From NCBI GenBank assembly GCA_963921195.1, contig OY992536.1, positions 177,948,995 to 178,012,994 on the forward strand: a stretch of DNA of 64,000 nucleotides, in the 5' to 3' direction. The position numbers and the translations under genes were made by a program. Below are positions 33,140 through 43,403 of this stretch, in pieces. How positions within the stretch are numbered: position 1 is the stretch's first letter; every line of letters starts with the position of its first letter. Source of the DNA: Pegoplata infirma. Lineage: Eukaryota; Arthropoda; Insecta; Diptera; Anthomyiidae. The notes under the pieces were generated by a model. The model saw only the letters and a program-made list of their open reading frames with translations. It was not told the origin of the DNA and did not search any database.

Positions 33140-34048
33140 TAGACTGGGTCGACCATAAAGGAGAAAAAAAAAGTTCCCATTGTGCGGGCTTAATTTTAAA
33201 GCTTACCTCGAAAAACTTCCATAGCCAAAATATTAGATTTTTAGGTCGCGATTTGGTACCGCCGAAATCGTTTTTTGTTCATAGCTTTGTCAGTTGATGT
33301 CCGATCGTTTTAAAAAAAAATTGTTAGAAAGTCCTCAGCGAGTACTAAAGTTGTCTCATATCTGGTTTTAACCTCAGGAGTCATCTTCTTGTTATGATTG
33401 TTAGTTTCTCATTTTTCTACCCACTTAAATGATTTCTATTTTTCCATTAAATTATAGCACTAAAAAATTCATGAAATTCTTCCCTTGGAAGTATCCAGTT
33501 AAATTTATTAACAAAAAAGTTACATTTGATTTAAGATTTTCATATACAATATAAAGAAAATTAGAAAAAACACTTGTTATTATGCATTTAAACTATATTT
33601 AATTTTTTTAGTTTGTGTTTAAATACATACGAACAAGTGTTTTAAATCTTTTTCTATGGAAATTTAAAATTGAATGTAACTTTTTTGTTAATTAATTTAA
33701 GAGGGTACTTCTAAGGGAAAAATTTCATGAATTTTTTAATGCTATTATTTAATGGAAAAATAAAAATCATTTAGGTGGGTAGAAAGCTGAGAAACTAACA
33801 CTCATGACACGAAGATGAGCTCAGAGGTCAAAACCAGATGTGGGTCAAATTTAGTACTCGCGGAGGAGTTTCAAACAATTTTTTTTTTAAAACGATCGGA
33901 CATCAAATGACAAAGTTATGAACAAATAACGATTTCGGCGGTACCAAATCGCGACCTAAAAATCTTATATTTTTGCTATGGAACTTTTTCGAGGTAAGCT
34001 TTAAAATTAAGCCCGCACAATGGGAACTTTTTTTTTCGACCCGGTCTA
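33140..34048. mobile_element. 909-bp near-complete foldback, hAT-type, exact 8-bp duplication
   Basis: Termini TAGACTGGGTCGA and the inverse TTCGACCCGGTCTA are flanked by ATGGACAT on both sides (33132-33139, 34049-34056), matching nTnnnnAn. The two halves are inverted over more than 400 bp, for example GATTTGGTACCGCCGAAAT against ATTTCGGCGGTACCAAATC. Nearly the whole element can fold on itself, with the centre near 33594. Non-coding. Confidence 0.9.
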
Positions 34049-35790
34049 ATGGACATTATTGATATAGAGGGGGGATTTTAATAATGTCATCCCAGACTCG
34101 ATAACTGTGGCATTGTCTGGTATAGGAGTAAAGCATGGAATCGTTTTGATGGTGGAAAATTAACTTGTGAATAGACTTATAACGTCTATATTCGGAACGT
34201 TTGTAAATAGGTGCACAGCACAGGAAGGTGTTCTGTCGCCGCTTCTTTGAAACCTGACACTGACTTTATTACTGCTCTTTCTAGAATCACGTGGTTGTCA
34301 TGCAGTCGAATATGCTGATAATGTCGCGGTAGCAGTAAAAGGAGAGCACCTGCCAACATTAAGGTCTTTGAGTAAATCCGAGTAGAACTGAACTTGTCTT
34401 GTTTACAAGGAAAAATAAAATTTCTCCTTTTTCTCTGGACGGCATTGAAATCGCCTTCTAAGATGGAGCCAAGTATCTTAGAGTATTTCTAAATAGGAAG
34501 TTGAATATATTCCTGTGAAAAGGCCATAAAGTCGTTCATTGGATTTGAACAGCAGTGATGCGTATTGTTTGGTGGCCTGATTTAGAGAAAAAAGGGAACT
34601 GTGTCTTTTTCAAGAAGGTGCAGAAAGTGGAGTCGATGTGTTTCACTGGAGCTCTTTGTACTGCAGCTGCTTTGGACATATTGGGTAGGCGGTATGCTGC
34701 AACGTCGACAATTTGCAATGGAGAAGCAGCGATTGTAGCCAAAGCGCGATCTTAAAAAAGATAACAATACCCCAAAATGTTGACTATGTTACCCTCTATG
34801 AGCCTTTTTGAGCGCTACTTTAATACTATGATACCATCATGGGAGTCTTGGGTGAGGGCATTCTGGGTAGTGGAGCTTCTTTAAAGTTTCCTATGGAGTT
34901 TATTCGGAAGAGCTTGAGTTGAAACTTTTTCAAAGATTGCCAGATCATTACAGTATTTACCTGGCAGAGATGCTGGCAATAAAGGAAGTGGCTAACTGGT
35001 TGAATTGCAATGTCTTGTCTACAACCGCAGGTAACATTTCCTCCGATAGTCTAGCTTCGATCAAGTCCCTGGAGTCAATGTTTCTGAAAATAATATCTGC
35101 CCTTAACTGCTGCACGTCTTTAAATGAGATGGACAATCAGTCTGATATAAAACTCATATGGGTACCTTGGCACAGCAACATTCCTGGAAATTGCAAATCC
35201 TATGAGCTTGCAAGACTAGGTTCGGACAGAATTGAAATGTGTTAGTATGCCTCTAGAATCTTGCTAGTAAAATATACGGCTTGTTTCCGAGACTTAGTCT
35301 TATCAGAGGTGGGCATTTGGATGAACATGTGAGACTATACTACAGGTTTGGTCTTCTTTGAATAAGAAGCGCACAAGCGAGCTGATCACTTCCAAGAGAA
35401 GAAACTTCGACAGCGGTTGCTGTAATTACCGGACACTACCTTATAGGAAAGCAGGCTGAGCGGTTAAATGTGCCTTCAAATGACTATTGCCAGAGTTGCA
35501 TGGATGAGAAGTAGTTGGAAACTATAGAACACTTTATCTACCATTGCCCGGCGTTCTCTGGTCAGAGACTTGCTTCACTGCGATTTAGGGAGCTTCATGA
35601 ACTTTCGTATTTGTCGAATGTCAAAATTCAATATCTTAGGAGTTTTATAAAAAGCTCAAGTTAGTTTAAAGGCAGGGATTATAAGGGTAACCCCATTACC
35701 ATTTCGTGATATCACAATGGACCTTAGAGTCTATGTGTGCTGACGTAAATCGAAAGCACCCACTTACAATCTGACCTAACCCATCAGATA

Positions 35791-35961
35791 AAATTTAAAC
35801 TTGCTTACAAATGTATATTTAAAGATTTCCAAAGTTGCTGTTTGTGTTTCTCCCAAGGGATAGTGTTATCGTCCATACTCTGTCTGAAGGTATTAAATCA
35901 TCGCGCTGATAAGTTTCCTTAAACCTCAGTGCATGGAAATATATGCAGAAATGCAAAAGTC
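35791..35961. other. Anonymous flank after LINE A
   Basis: No recognisable feature. Confidence 0.4.
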
Positions 35962-36230
35962 CTAAGATATCAATGTGTCACAGTGAACATTGATTAGTTT
36001 GAATTAAAATAATTTCCATAAGACTTTGACATTTTTGCTAGGCCAATAATGTCTTTCGAAACTAGGTTTAAGACAAGGATTCCGAATAGATCTGATCTAA
36101 GATATCAATGTGATACAGTGAAAATTGATTAGTTTGAATTAAAATAATTTCCATAAGACTTTGACATTTTATTAGGCCAATAATGTCTTTCGAAACTGGG
36201 TTTAAGACAAGGATTTCGAATAGCTCTGAT
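35962..36230 (+). repeat. Two-copy tandem duplication, ~135-bp unit
   Basis: CTAAGATATCAATGTG... (35962-36096) is repeated at 36097-36230 with a handful of substitutions; both units end GAATAG(A/C)TCTGAT. It is a recent-looking local duplication. Confidence 0.85.
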
Positions 36231-36290
36231 TGATTAAAGGACTTCTACATATCTAAGAAGACACTTCGTTTTCACGGATAGACAGATTCC
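36030..36290 (-). pseudogene. Possible reverse-transcriptase motif A remnant
   Basis: The minus frame across 36180-36270 reads VFLDM, stop, KSFNQ, resembling the hydrophobic-Leu-Asp-x-x-Lys-Ala-Phe-Asp RT motif. No flanking motif could be confirmed, so this may be chance. Confidence 0.25.
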
Positions 36291-36367
36291 ACACAATGAC
36301 TTTTGCAATCTTTAAGAATTTCGTATTCATTCAAAACAGTGGCCGTCCGGTACGGACAGATATACCC

Positions 36368-36546
36368 ACTTATATCAACAGTATAAACTTATGTATCCCG
36401 AGTTCCGACTGCGCCAGTTGCATAAGTCATCTTGTCTTTTTCTTGGCAAGTCCGGCAGATTAAACCTCCTTATATCACCAGAATAAACTCATATATCATG
36501 AGTTTCGACTGCGCCAGTTGCCTAAGTCATCTTGCCTTTTTCTTTC
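36368..36546 (+). repeat. Two-copy tandem duplication, 100-bp period
   Basis: CTTATATCAACAGTATAAAC (36368) recurs as CTTATATCACCAGAATAAAC (36468). Both are followed by CGACTGCGCCAGTTGC and AAGTCATCTTG(T/C)CTTTTTCT. Confidence 0.8.
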
Positions 36547-37540
36547 TCATCGGTATGAAAAAAGGGACCATGTCTTTCGAAAGCCACATGTAAGTTGAGT
36601 AGTACCCAATGCTTTATTATCAACACTGGTAGGCTTTCTAACTTTTCACTAAGTTACGATAGCGCCTGTTAGACTTTCGCATCAAGTAGATCTCCAAATC
36701 ATTCAAAATAATCATGTTGGGTGGAATAATTAATTTTTCTAAATTCCTTTTTCTTTCTCAACATAGTTTATGTAAACATATATAAACAAAATGCTATTAC
36801 TATAACTAAAGGCTAACTGACTATTTTTGGTCAAACATTTTTCAAACGCTACCACCATCACCACCACCGTCATCATCATCATGCTCTTGTTGGCATTTTG
36901 ACCGCCTTTTTGGAAGACCTCTATACACAAAGACATATAACACTTACATACATACGTATTTTTGTATGTATGCGCGCATCTATAAAGAATTACAAATACG
37001 TTAATACATATTTGCGCGACTATTACAAATATAGTCATAAAGGCAAATGCATGCGAAAAATTCTATAAAGTAAGCGGTTTTTTTGTGTAATACATAGTAC
37101 ACAAAAATTTTTTGGAGGATAAAATACCATTAAACAACAACAAATACAACCCAAAACAACAACTACAACAACATCATCAAATACTTTGTATAATATTTAC
37201 CTTGTAATGTTGCCATAAGCCCTCAAAATGTATAAAAAAAAAAACAAAATCGTTTAATAGTTGCAAATAATACACGAGTGCCATACCATACAGCTAGTTG
37301 TTGCAGGTACTGTTAGTCTTATGTAGTCTAAATACATTGTATGGTTGGGTTGTTGGTGGTTACACAGGGTTGCACTATGCTCTATGAAGTTAAATAATAT
37401 ATTAAAACATTGGATAGATTAGTCTTATTTGGAAAATGATTGGAATTAACTGATTTTTTTACATTTTCCAGTGAGGAATCAATTGAACTCATTTCTGATA
37501 GTTGAAAGTTCACGTTTAATATTTGAAGTGTTGTGACTCC
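36547..37540. other. Intergenic with CAC/CAT and CAA microsatellite-like patches
   Basis: ACCACCATCACCACCACCGT then CATCATCATCATG at 36848-36883, and CAACAACAAATACAACCC near 37130-37190. A possible host intron or intergenic segment. No exon could be supported. Confidence 0.5.
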
Positions 37541-37700
37541 CAGGAAAAATGTCCCGTTCGAAACAATCGGTTCCAGAACCCAATATATTACCCTGCAATC
37601 GATTTTTCTTAACATTCCAGAATCACTGGTTTTGGTTTGAAATAGTCCGAAAAGCATTCGTTTCTAAAGCAAGTAGTTTTTTTGAAAAATTATTTTATAT
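37541..37700. repeat. Dispersed segment shared with the hAT-type element at 31906
   Basis: CTTAACATTCCAGAATCACT and TGGTTTGAAATAGTCCG correspond to 32780-32870 inside the element at 31906-33055. It may be a fragment of the same or a related element; the ends were not found. Confidence 0.5.
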
Positions 37701-38304
37701 TAAAAATTTTGATGTGATTGCCGTAGAATATATTCTAGTAACTATTGCTATAGGAATCTATTCCAAAAAATTTTCCTGGATCCCTTACATCAGAAGTTGC
37801 TTCGAAGGTCTAGAAAGCCTGCCAATAATTTAAGTCTTAAATGAAGCATAATATTATTTAGAATGTCTCATAGATCTAAATCGAACCGGTCGTGATAAAT
37901 TTACAACGAATCATACTTCTTATGCTGTTTGTCCTATTTATCTTAACATTTCTAAAATTGCCTTTCCATGATGAAACCTAGATTTCGTGGTTTGTATGAA
38001 AAATTTGATTTTGTGAGAGTTTTTCGTTACACAATTTAAGATTTAATCAGCCATTGCTTTTTTAAATCTCTTTATGAAGTATGTGTGAAGTCATTGTCTG
38101 GGGGTTTGTAATTCGATTTATATTGCGTTACTTACTGTTCTCATACTCTACTATGGAGCATGGAACTGAAGGAATTCTGGGTTTAAGGTATGGTTTACCT
38201 CTGCATACACCGTTTAGGTCCTAGCATTCCGATTTAACGCGTGACCGTGACAGTATTATATATTGTGCTCCACCGTTTCTTTATCTCCAGATCACCTTAT
38301 AAGT
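37701..38304. other. Intergenic, nothing recognised
   Basis: No coding or repeat signal supported. Confidence 0.45.
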
Positions 38305-38887
38305 ATTTTTAGGTTGTAAGTGGCTGCTGACGTTTTACGTCAACACACGTAGACTCTGAGGTCCATTGTGATAATATGGGACCGTAATAGGTTTTCCCAC
38401 TAGTCCCTGTCGTTAAACCAGTTTGAGCTTCTCCTTAGATATTGAATTTTGATATCCGACAAATCAGAAAGATCGTACAGCTCCCTAGATCCCAGTGAAG
38501 CAAGTCGCTGACGAGAAAGTGCCAGGCATTGGCAAATGAAGTGCTCGATAATTTCCAACTCCTCTTCATCCATGCAACTCCGGAAAAAGTCATTCGACGG
38601 CACATTTAACCGCTCTGCGTGCTTCCCTATAAGATAGTTTCCGGTAATTATAGAAACCACCGCCGAAATCTCGCCTCTTGGAAGCGATATCAGCTCACTT
38701 GTGCGCCCCTGATTAAGAGAAGGCCAAATCAGTCGTTATGTTTCACACGTCCATCCATTTGCCCATCATTAATTAGTCTCCGTCGCATAGCAAAGCCGTA
38801 GGTTTTGCTTGCAAGTTTCTAGAGCATACCAATACATTCCAATTCTGTTGGAACCTGTAAGGTAGTTCCTAGTCTTGCAAGCTCATC

Positions 38888-39055
38888 GGCTTTGCATTCC
38901 CTGGAATGTCTCTGTGCCCTGGGGCCCATATGAGCCGTAAGTTAAGCTGCCTGGCCATCTCATTTAAAGACGGCTTTGCATTCCCTGAAATGTCTCTGTG
39001 CCCTGGGACCCATATGAGTCGTAAGTTAAACTGCCTAGCCATCCCATTAAATGAC
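38888..39055 (-). repeat. 84-bp in-frame tandem duplication inside the RNase H motif
   Basis: GGCTTTGCATTCCCTG... at 38888-38971 repeats at 38972-39055 with about nine differences. In protein terms RLIWVPGHRDISGNA and RLIWAPGHRDIPGNA occur one after the other. Being 84 bp it keeps the frame. Confidence 0.9.
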
Positions 39056-40071
39056 GTGCGGCAGTTAAGGGCAGATATTGTTTTCAGAAACATTGAATCC
39101 AGGGACTTAAGCGCGGCTTGACTGTGAGTATAGATGTTGACTGCGGTTATAGACAAGACATTGCAGCTCAACCAGTCAGCCACTTTATTTATTGCCAGCA
39201 TCTCTGCCTGGTAAACACTGCAATGATCTGGCAATCTTCGAGCCAGGCTCAATCCAAGCTCTTCCGAATAGACTCTAAAGCCCACTTGTGTTTGCAGCCT
39301 TGATCCATCTGTGTAAAAATTTATAGTGGCTGCACTACCCGGAATGTCCCCCATCCAAGACTCCCTGGATGGTATCATAGTGGTAAAGTGGCGCTCAAAA
39401 AGGCTTAAAGAGGGAGCACAGTCCACATTTTGCGGTGCTCTCCATTGCAGCGTGCTATTAAGTCGAATTGCCGACGTAGCCGCATACTGCCTACCCAATA
39501 TGTCCAATGGTGTCAGGTGAAGGAGGGTTTCAAATGCAGCCGTAGGTGCAGTAAGAAGAGCAACAGTGATGCACATCGACGCCATTCTCTGTACCTTCGT
39601 GATAAAGACACAGTTTGCTTTTGTTTTTAAAGCAGGCTACCAGACAATGATTATATACAGAAAAATTGGACGCACCACTGCTGTATAGATCCAATGAACG
39701 ACTTGAGGGCTAAAACCCTATCGTTTTTCAATGGCCCTTTTACAGGAATATAAAGCAATCGTGGCTTTTCTTACCCGTTCATCAATATTACGCCTGAAAT
39801 TCAACTTCCTATCTAGAAATACTCCAAGATACTTGGCTCCATCTGAGAAAGTGTTTTCAGTGCCGTCCTGAGAAATAGGATCAAAAGCAGGAATCTTATT
39901 TTTCCTTGTAAACAAACAAAACGAGCTCTGTTTTACTTGGATTAACTCCTAGACCACAGTCTCTTGCCCATTTAGACAGATCTTTCAGAGAAAACCCTAA
40001 AGAATGTCCTTCAATGTTGGCAGATGCTTCTCCTTTACCGCTATCGCGACATCGTCAGCATATACGACAAC

Positions 40072-42099
40072 CAGTGGCGTATACAGGGGGGGGGCCTGGG
40101 GGCCCGGGCCCCCCCGAAATGATTTCACAAATTTCAGGATTTGGTATCAAATAACAAGTACAATATTAAAAAACTTCTTAAAAAAAATCGAAAAACATTA
40201 AGAATCTAAAATTTTTTGAAGAAAAATATTTTGAAACTAAAAATTTTTCTGTTAAAAAAATCTCAAAATCTGATTTTTTCTTAGAATTTGAAACTTTTCA
40301 ACTTAAGATTCTAATGAAAAATATCTTAGAACCTGAGGTTTTATGTACATAAAAAATGGACTTAATTGTTAGAAAAATGTAGTCAAATCTTAAAATGCGA
40401 CTTTGTCTTTTAGAAAAATGTCTCAAAACGAGATTATTTCTTAAAAAAAAATGTCTCAGAATCTTACACTTTTCTATAAAAAATGTCTCAAAATCTAAAA
40501 CTTTCTATAAGAAAAATGTCTGAGAATCTAAGACTTTTTCTATAGGAATATTGTCTTAAAAAATTGGCCTTTTTCTTAGATTCTAAGACTTTTTCTATAG
40601 GAAAAATGTCTCAGAATCTGAGACTTTTTCTATAAAAAAATTTCAGAATCTGAGGCTTTTCTATATGAAAAATGTTTCAGAATCGGAGAACTTTCTATAG
40701 GAATAATGTCTCTGAATCTGAAAAATGTCTCAAAATCTTTGATTTTTTTTATAAAAAAATTCTTACAATCTGAGGCTTTTCTTTTTGGAAAAATGTTTTG
40801 GAATCTGAGAACTTTCTGTAGGAATAATTTCTCTAAATTTTTCTTACAATCCAGGAAAATGTCTCAAAATTTTATACTTTTTTTTACGAAAAATGTCTCA
40901 AAATCAACGAACTTTACTTAAGGAAAATTATCTCAAAATCTAAGATTTTGTGTATTGGAAAAATGTCTTGGAGACACAAACTGAGACTTTTTGTATAGAA
41001 AAATGCTCAAAATCTGAGACTTTTTCTATTGTAAAAATATCTTTTTCTATAAGAATAATGTCTCAAAATCTGAATATTTTTCTATGGAAAAAATATTTTA
41101 GAATCTGAGACTTTTTCTTAGGAAAAATGTCTCAGAATCTGAGGCTTTTTCTATATGAAAAACATTTTTTAGAAGAAAACTCTTGACAATTTCCTATAGG
41201 TAAACTGTCTCAGAATCTGAGACTTCTTCTTTAGGAAAATGTCTTAGAATTTGAGACTTTTTCTATTGGACAAGTGTTTAAGCATCTGAGACTTTTCGAT
41301 ATGAAAACTGTCTCAGAATCTAAGAAATTTTGAAACTTTTTCTATAGGAAAAATGTCTAAGAATCTGAGAATTTTTCTATAGGAAAAATGTCTAAGAATT
41401 TTAGACTTTTTTTATAGGAAAATTTTCTCAGAATCCGAGAACTTTTCTTTAGGAAAAAGGTTTAAGAATCTATGACTTTTTTTATACTGTTTTCTTTTTA
41501 AAACAGTCTCAGAATCTGAATTATTTTTCTTATAGAAAAAGCAAAGATTTTCTCAGAATATAAATCTTTTTGTGTAGGATGTTTCAGAATCTGAGAAAAT
41601 GTGCTATACTAGAAATATCTCAGATTCTGGGAAAATCTCTTACAATCGGAGTCTTTTGTTTTGGAAAAGTATTTTATGAATATGTTTATAGAATCTTTTT
41701 CTAAAGTGACTTTTTCCCGAGAAACGTTTTCCATTGGAAATATGATTTAGAGTCTTTGACTTTTTCTATAACAAAAACTGTCTCAACTGGAAATTGTCAT
41801 AGAATCTTAGAATTTTCTTTGAAAAATAAATTCAGATCCTGATAATCTTCTTTGTGAAAATGTAACACGTTAAAAAAATGCTTAAGTCTCTCAAAAAATT
41901 TTAAAATATAAAAACTTTAAATTTTTTTACCAGTTCTAAACTTACTCAAAAATGAAGAATCTGATTGTGTTACATTCAGTTCAAAGAAAAGATCGAGAAA
42001 AATTCTAAAACATGTGCTGTTATGAAAATTAAAAAAAAAAAGAAAAAAAATAAAAAAATGTTGGGCCCCCACCGAAATAAAATCCTGGATACGCCCCTG
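40072..42099. mobile_element. hAT-like element filled with a ~35-bp minisatellite, copy 1
   Basis: Ends CAGTGGCGTATACAGG and the inverse CAGGGGCGTATCCAGG are flanked by ACGACAAC / GCGACAAC (40064-40071, 42100-42107; 7 of 8). Next to each end are G/C homopolymer blocks (G9, G5, GGGCCCGGGCCCCCCC on the left). Almost the entire interior (40200-41900) is a degenerate tandem array of CTCAGAATCTGAGACTTTTT + CTATAGGAAAAATGT units. No coding sequence. It interrupts the LINE A reverse transcriptase within a few bases of the YADD codons. A sister is at 55452-57345. Confidence 0.85.
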
Positions 42100-42129
42100 G
42101 CGACAACCACGTGCCTCTAGAGATAGCAG

Positions 42130-42660
42130 CATTGAATTCTGGATTCCGGGTCATAGGGGAATACGGGGAAACGATATTGCCAACTCTTAGGCAAATCTTG
42201 GCTTTGATACAATTAATTACAATCTGGAACACCAGATTGGTATAGGCTTGACATGGCTGATGCGTTGGATCAACTCTCATATGAAAACAATTTTCATGGA
42301 AAGATGGTCAAATGAGTTGGCACACAAGAATTTCAAGATTTTTGTGATTATGCCAGACAAGAAAGTGGCTTACTATCTACTCAGTCTTAGTAGAATAGAC
42401 TGCCGCAGACTTACTGGCTTAATTACTGGACACAATGCCTGTGCTCGTCATATTACGAGATTAGGTGTCTTATCAGATCAATTATGTACAGCTTGTCTTG
42501 AGGATGAGGACACAACTGAACATTATGTCTGTTGTTGTCTAGCGTTCTGAAGGGCTAGACTGTGGATTTTGGGTTCTGATATTCTGTCAATGGACATAGT
42601 CCATGGACTTCCCTTGTCTGATTTTCTCAAGTTTTTTAAAGCAACTGAGAAATTCTAAAC
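42130..42660 (+). pseudogene. LINE 3' end: last RNase H motif and zinc tail
   Basis: Reads FWIPGHRGIRGNDIANS at 42137-42187. The frame at 42248-42550 gives RLTGLITGHNACARHITRLG and CTACLEDEDTTEHYVC, and after one stop RARLWILGSDILSMDI to a terminal stop near 42657. This is an I/LOA-like ORF2 C-terminus in plus orientation, butted directly against the minus-strand LINE A. Two or three stops break it. Confidence 0.8.
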
Positions 42661-42857
42661 AAGCACTTTTTTTCTTTTTTCATTCTTTTTCTTCTAAACC
42701 TTTTCTCACCCTTACTAATTTTTCTTCTCATGGTACGGGACATTGGGCTATTTTAAGTCTGAGCGCCATGGACTTGCCTAAAAATTTCCTAATTTTAGGC
42801 TTGTACAACCCACCCCCAAGTCAACTCTCAACATCCTTTAATAACCTCGTTCTCTAA
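42661..42857 (+). other. Probable LINE 3' untranslated region
   Basis: Non-coding stretch between the stop of one LINE tail and the start of the next RNase H fragment; contains GCGCCATGGACTTGCC and GTACAACCCACCCCCAAG. Assignment is by position only. Confidence 0.4.
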
Positions 42858-43300
42858 TATGGGTACCAGGACATAATGGAGTAGACGGGAACGAGAAAGC
42901 TGATGAGCTTGCAAAGCTGGGTGCTAGTGGGGTAGGAGCTTTTGCTCATATTGAACCCTTGATTAAGTACTACAGATCGAGCAGTGATTGCCTGTGTATT
43001 TTCATGGCGAACAGAAAATAAAGAGAGTAAAAGTAGAATTGCCAAAATAATCTGGTTACGACCCCAAAAGAAGGGAATGTCGTTTTTTAACGGGAGTGGT
43101 CACAGAACACTGCCTAATTGCTTCCCACTCAAGATCTTTGATTCCAATTGTAGAAGATGTGATGAAACGAATACGAATGAAACAGTTTAATATTACCTGT
43201 GGAAATTCCCCGCATTTGCAAAGTAGAACTCGAGAATCTGGAAGAAATCGCAGTTATGGACAGTTATGTCAGTTAAAGTTTTGCAACACTTTAACCGCCA
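42858..43300 (+). pseudogene. Second LINE RNase H/zinc-tail fragment
   Basis: GHNGVDGNEKADELAKLGAS is a well-preserved final RNase H motif (42860-42930). SGHRTLPNCFPLK and CRRCDETNTNETV (43090-43190) form the zinc tail. Frames shift between them. It ends where a MITE fragment begins. Confidence 0.75.
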
Positions 43301-43301
43301 C

Positions 43302-43403
43302 ACTTAAAAATGAGATTGAGCCGTTAAAAAATACTAGTCTAACTAACTCATGTTCTAAACAACATATTTAAATTTCATGAAGATCGGAGGAAGACTTCCC
43401 TTG
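43302..43403. repeat. Terminal fragment of the CAAGGGAAGT foldback MITE
   Basis: AAAAATGAGATTGAGCCGTT, then AAATTTCATGAAGATCGGAG and AGACTTCCCTTG match the end of 18516-19116 and are followed by TTA. The other end is absent. Confidence 0.7.

Larger units (their letters stand above)
31556..35790 (+). pseudogene. LINE family A ORF2 relic with two nested hAT-type insertions
   Basis: Coding remnants lie at 31556-31905, 33064-33139 and 34057-35790. In order they show a SPGPDGI-like RT start (SVGPDGIIPVEM in shifted frames), AFDNM (motif A region), CTAQEGVLSPLL, VEYADNVAVAVKG (catalytic YADD with the last Asp changed to Asn), RNase H (EMLAIKEVANWLNCN, LIWVPWHSNIPGN) and ITGHYLIGKQAERLN. The zinc tail ends CMDEK-stop-LETIEHFIYHCPAF. 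The 3' tail ends near 35790 with CAATGGACCTTAGAGTCTA and CTGACCTAACCC. Removing both insertions and one copy of each 8-mer restores a collinear LINE. Many stops; inactive. Confidence 0.85.
38305..42125 (-). pseudogene. LINE family A ORF2 relic, best-preserved copy, split by hAT-like element
   Basis: Minus strand, 5' to 3': SLEARGCR just before the insertion (42100-42125), then VYADDVAIAVKGEAS (RT catalytic motif, about 40015-40063). Next come RT thumb KYLGVFLDRKLNFRRNIDER (39718-39915), VVHWIYTAVVRPIFLY, PLDILGRQYAATSAIRL, RNase H INFYTDGSRLQTQVGFRVYS, YQAEMLAI, VNIYTHSQAALKSLD and LIWVPGHRDISGN. The zinc tail is CMDEEELEIIEHFICQC, and the untranslated tail reaches about 38305 with the CTCAGAGTCTACGTGTGTTG signature. 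The third RNase H acid reads His (THSQ for SDSQ). A 28-residue tandem duplication sits in the last RNase H motif. A few stops remain. Confidence 0.9.

Noticed and set aside
36848..36883. Histidine-rich coding exon from CACCATCACC repeats
   Set aside because: The short microsatellite has no open frame of length around it and no splice context that I could support.
42603..42857. 84-residue plus-strand frame
   Set aside because: It overlaps the LINE tail in another frame and the following untranslated stretch; no support.
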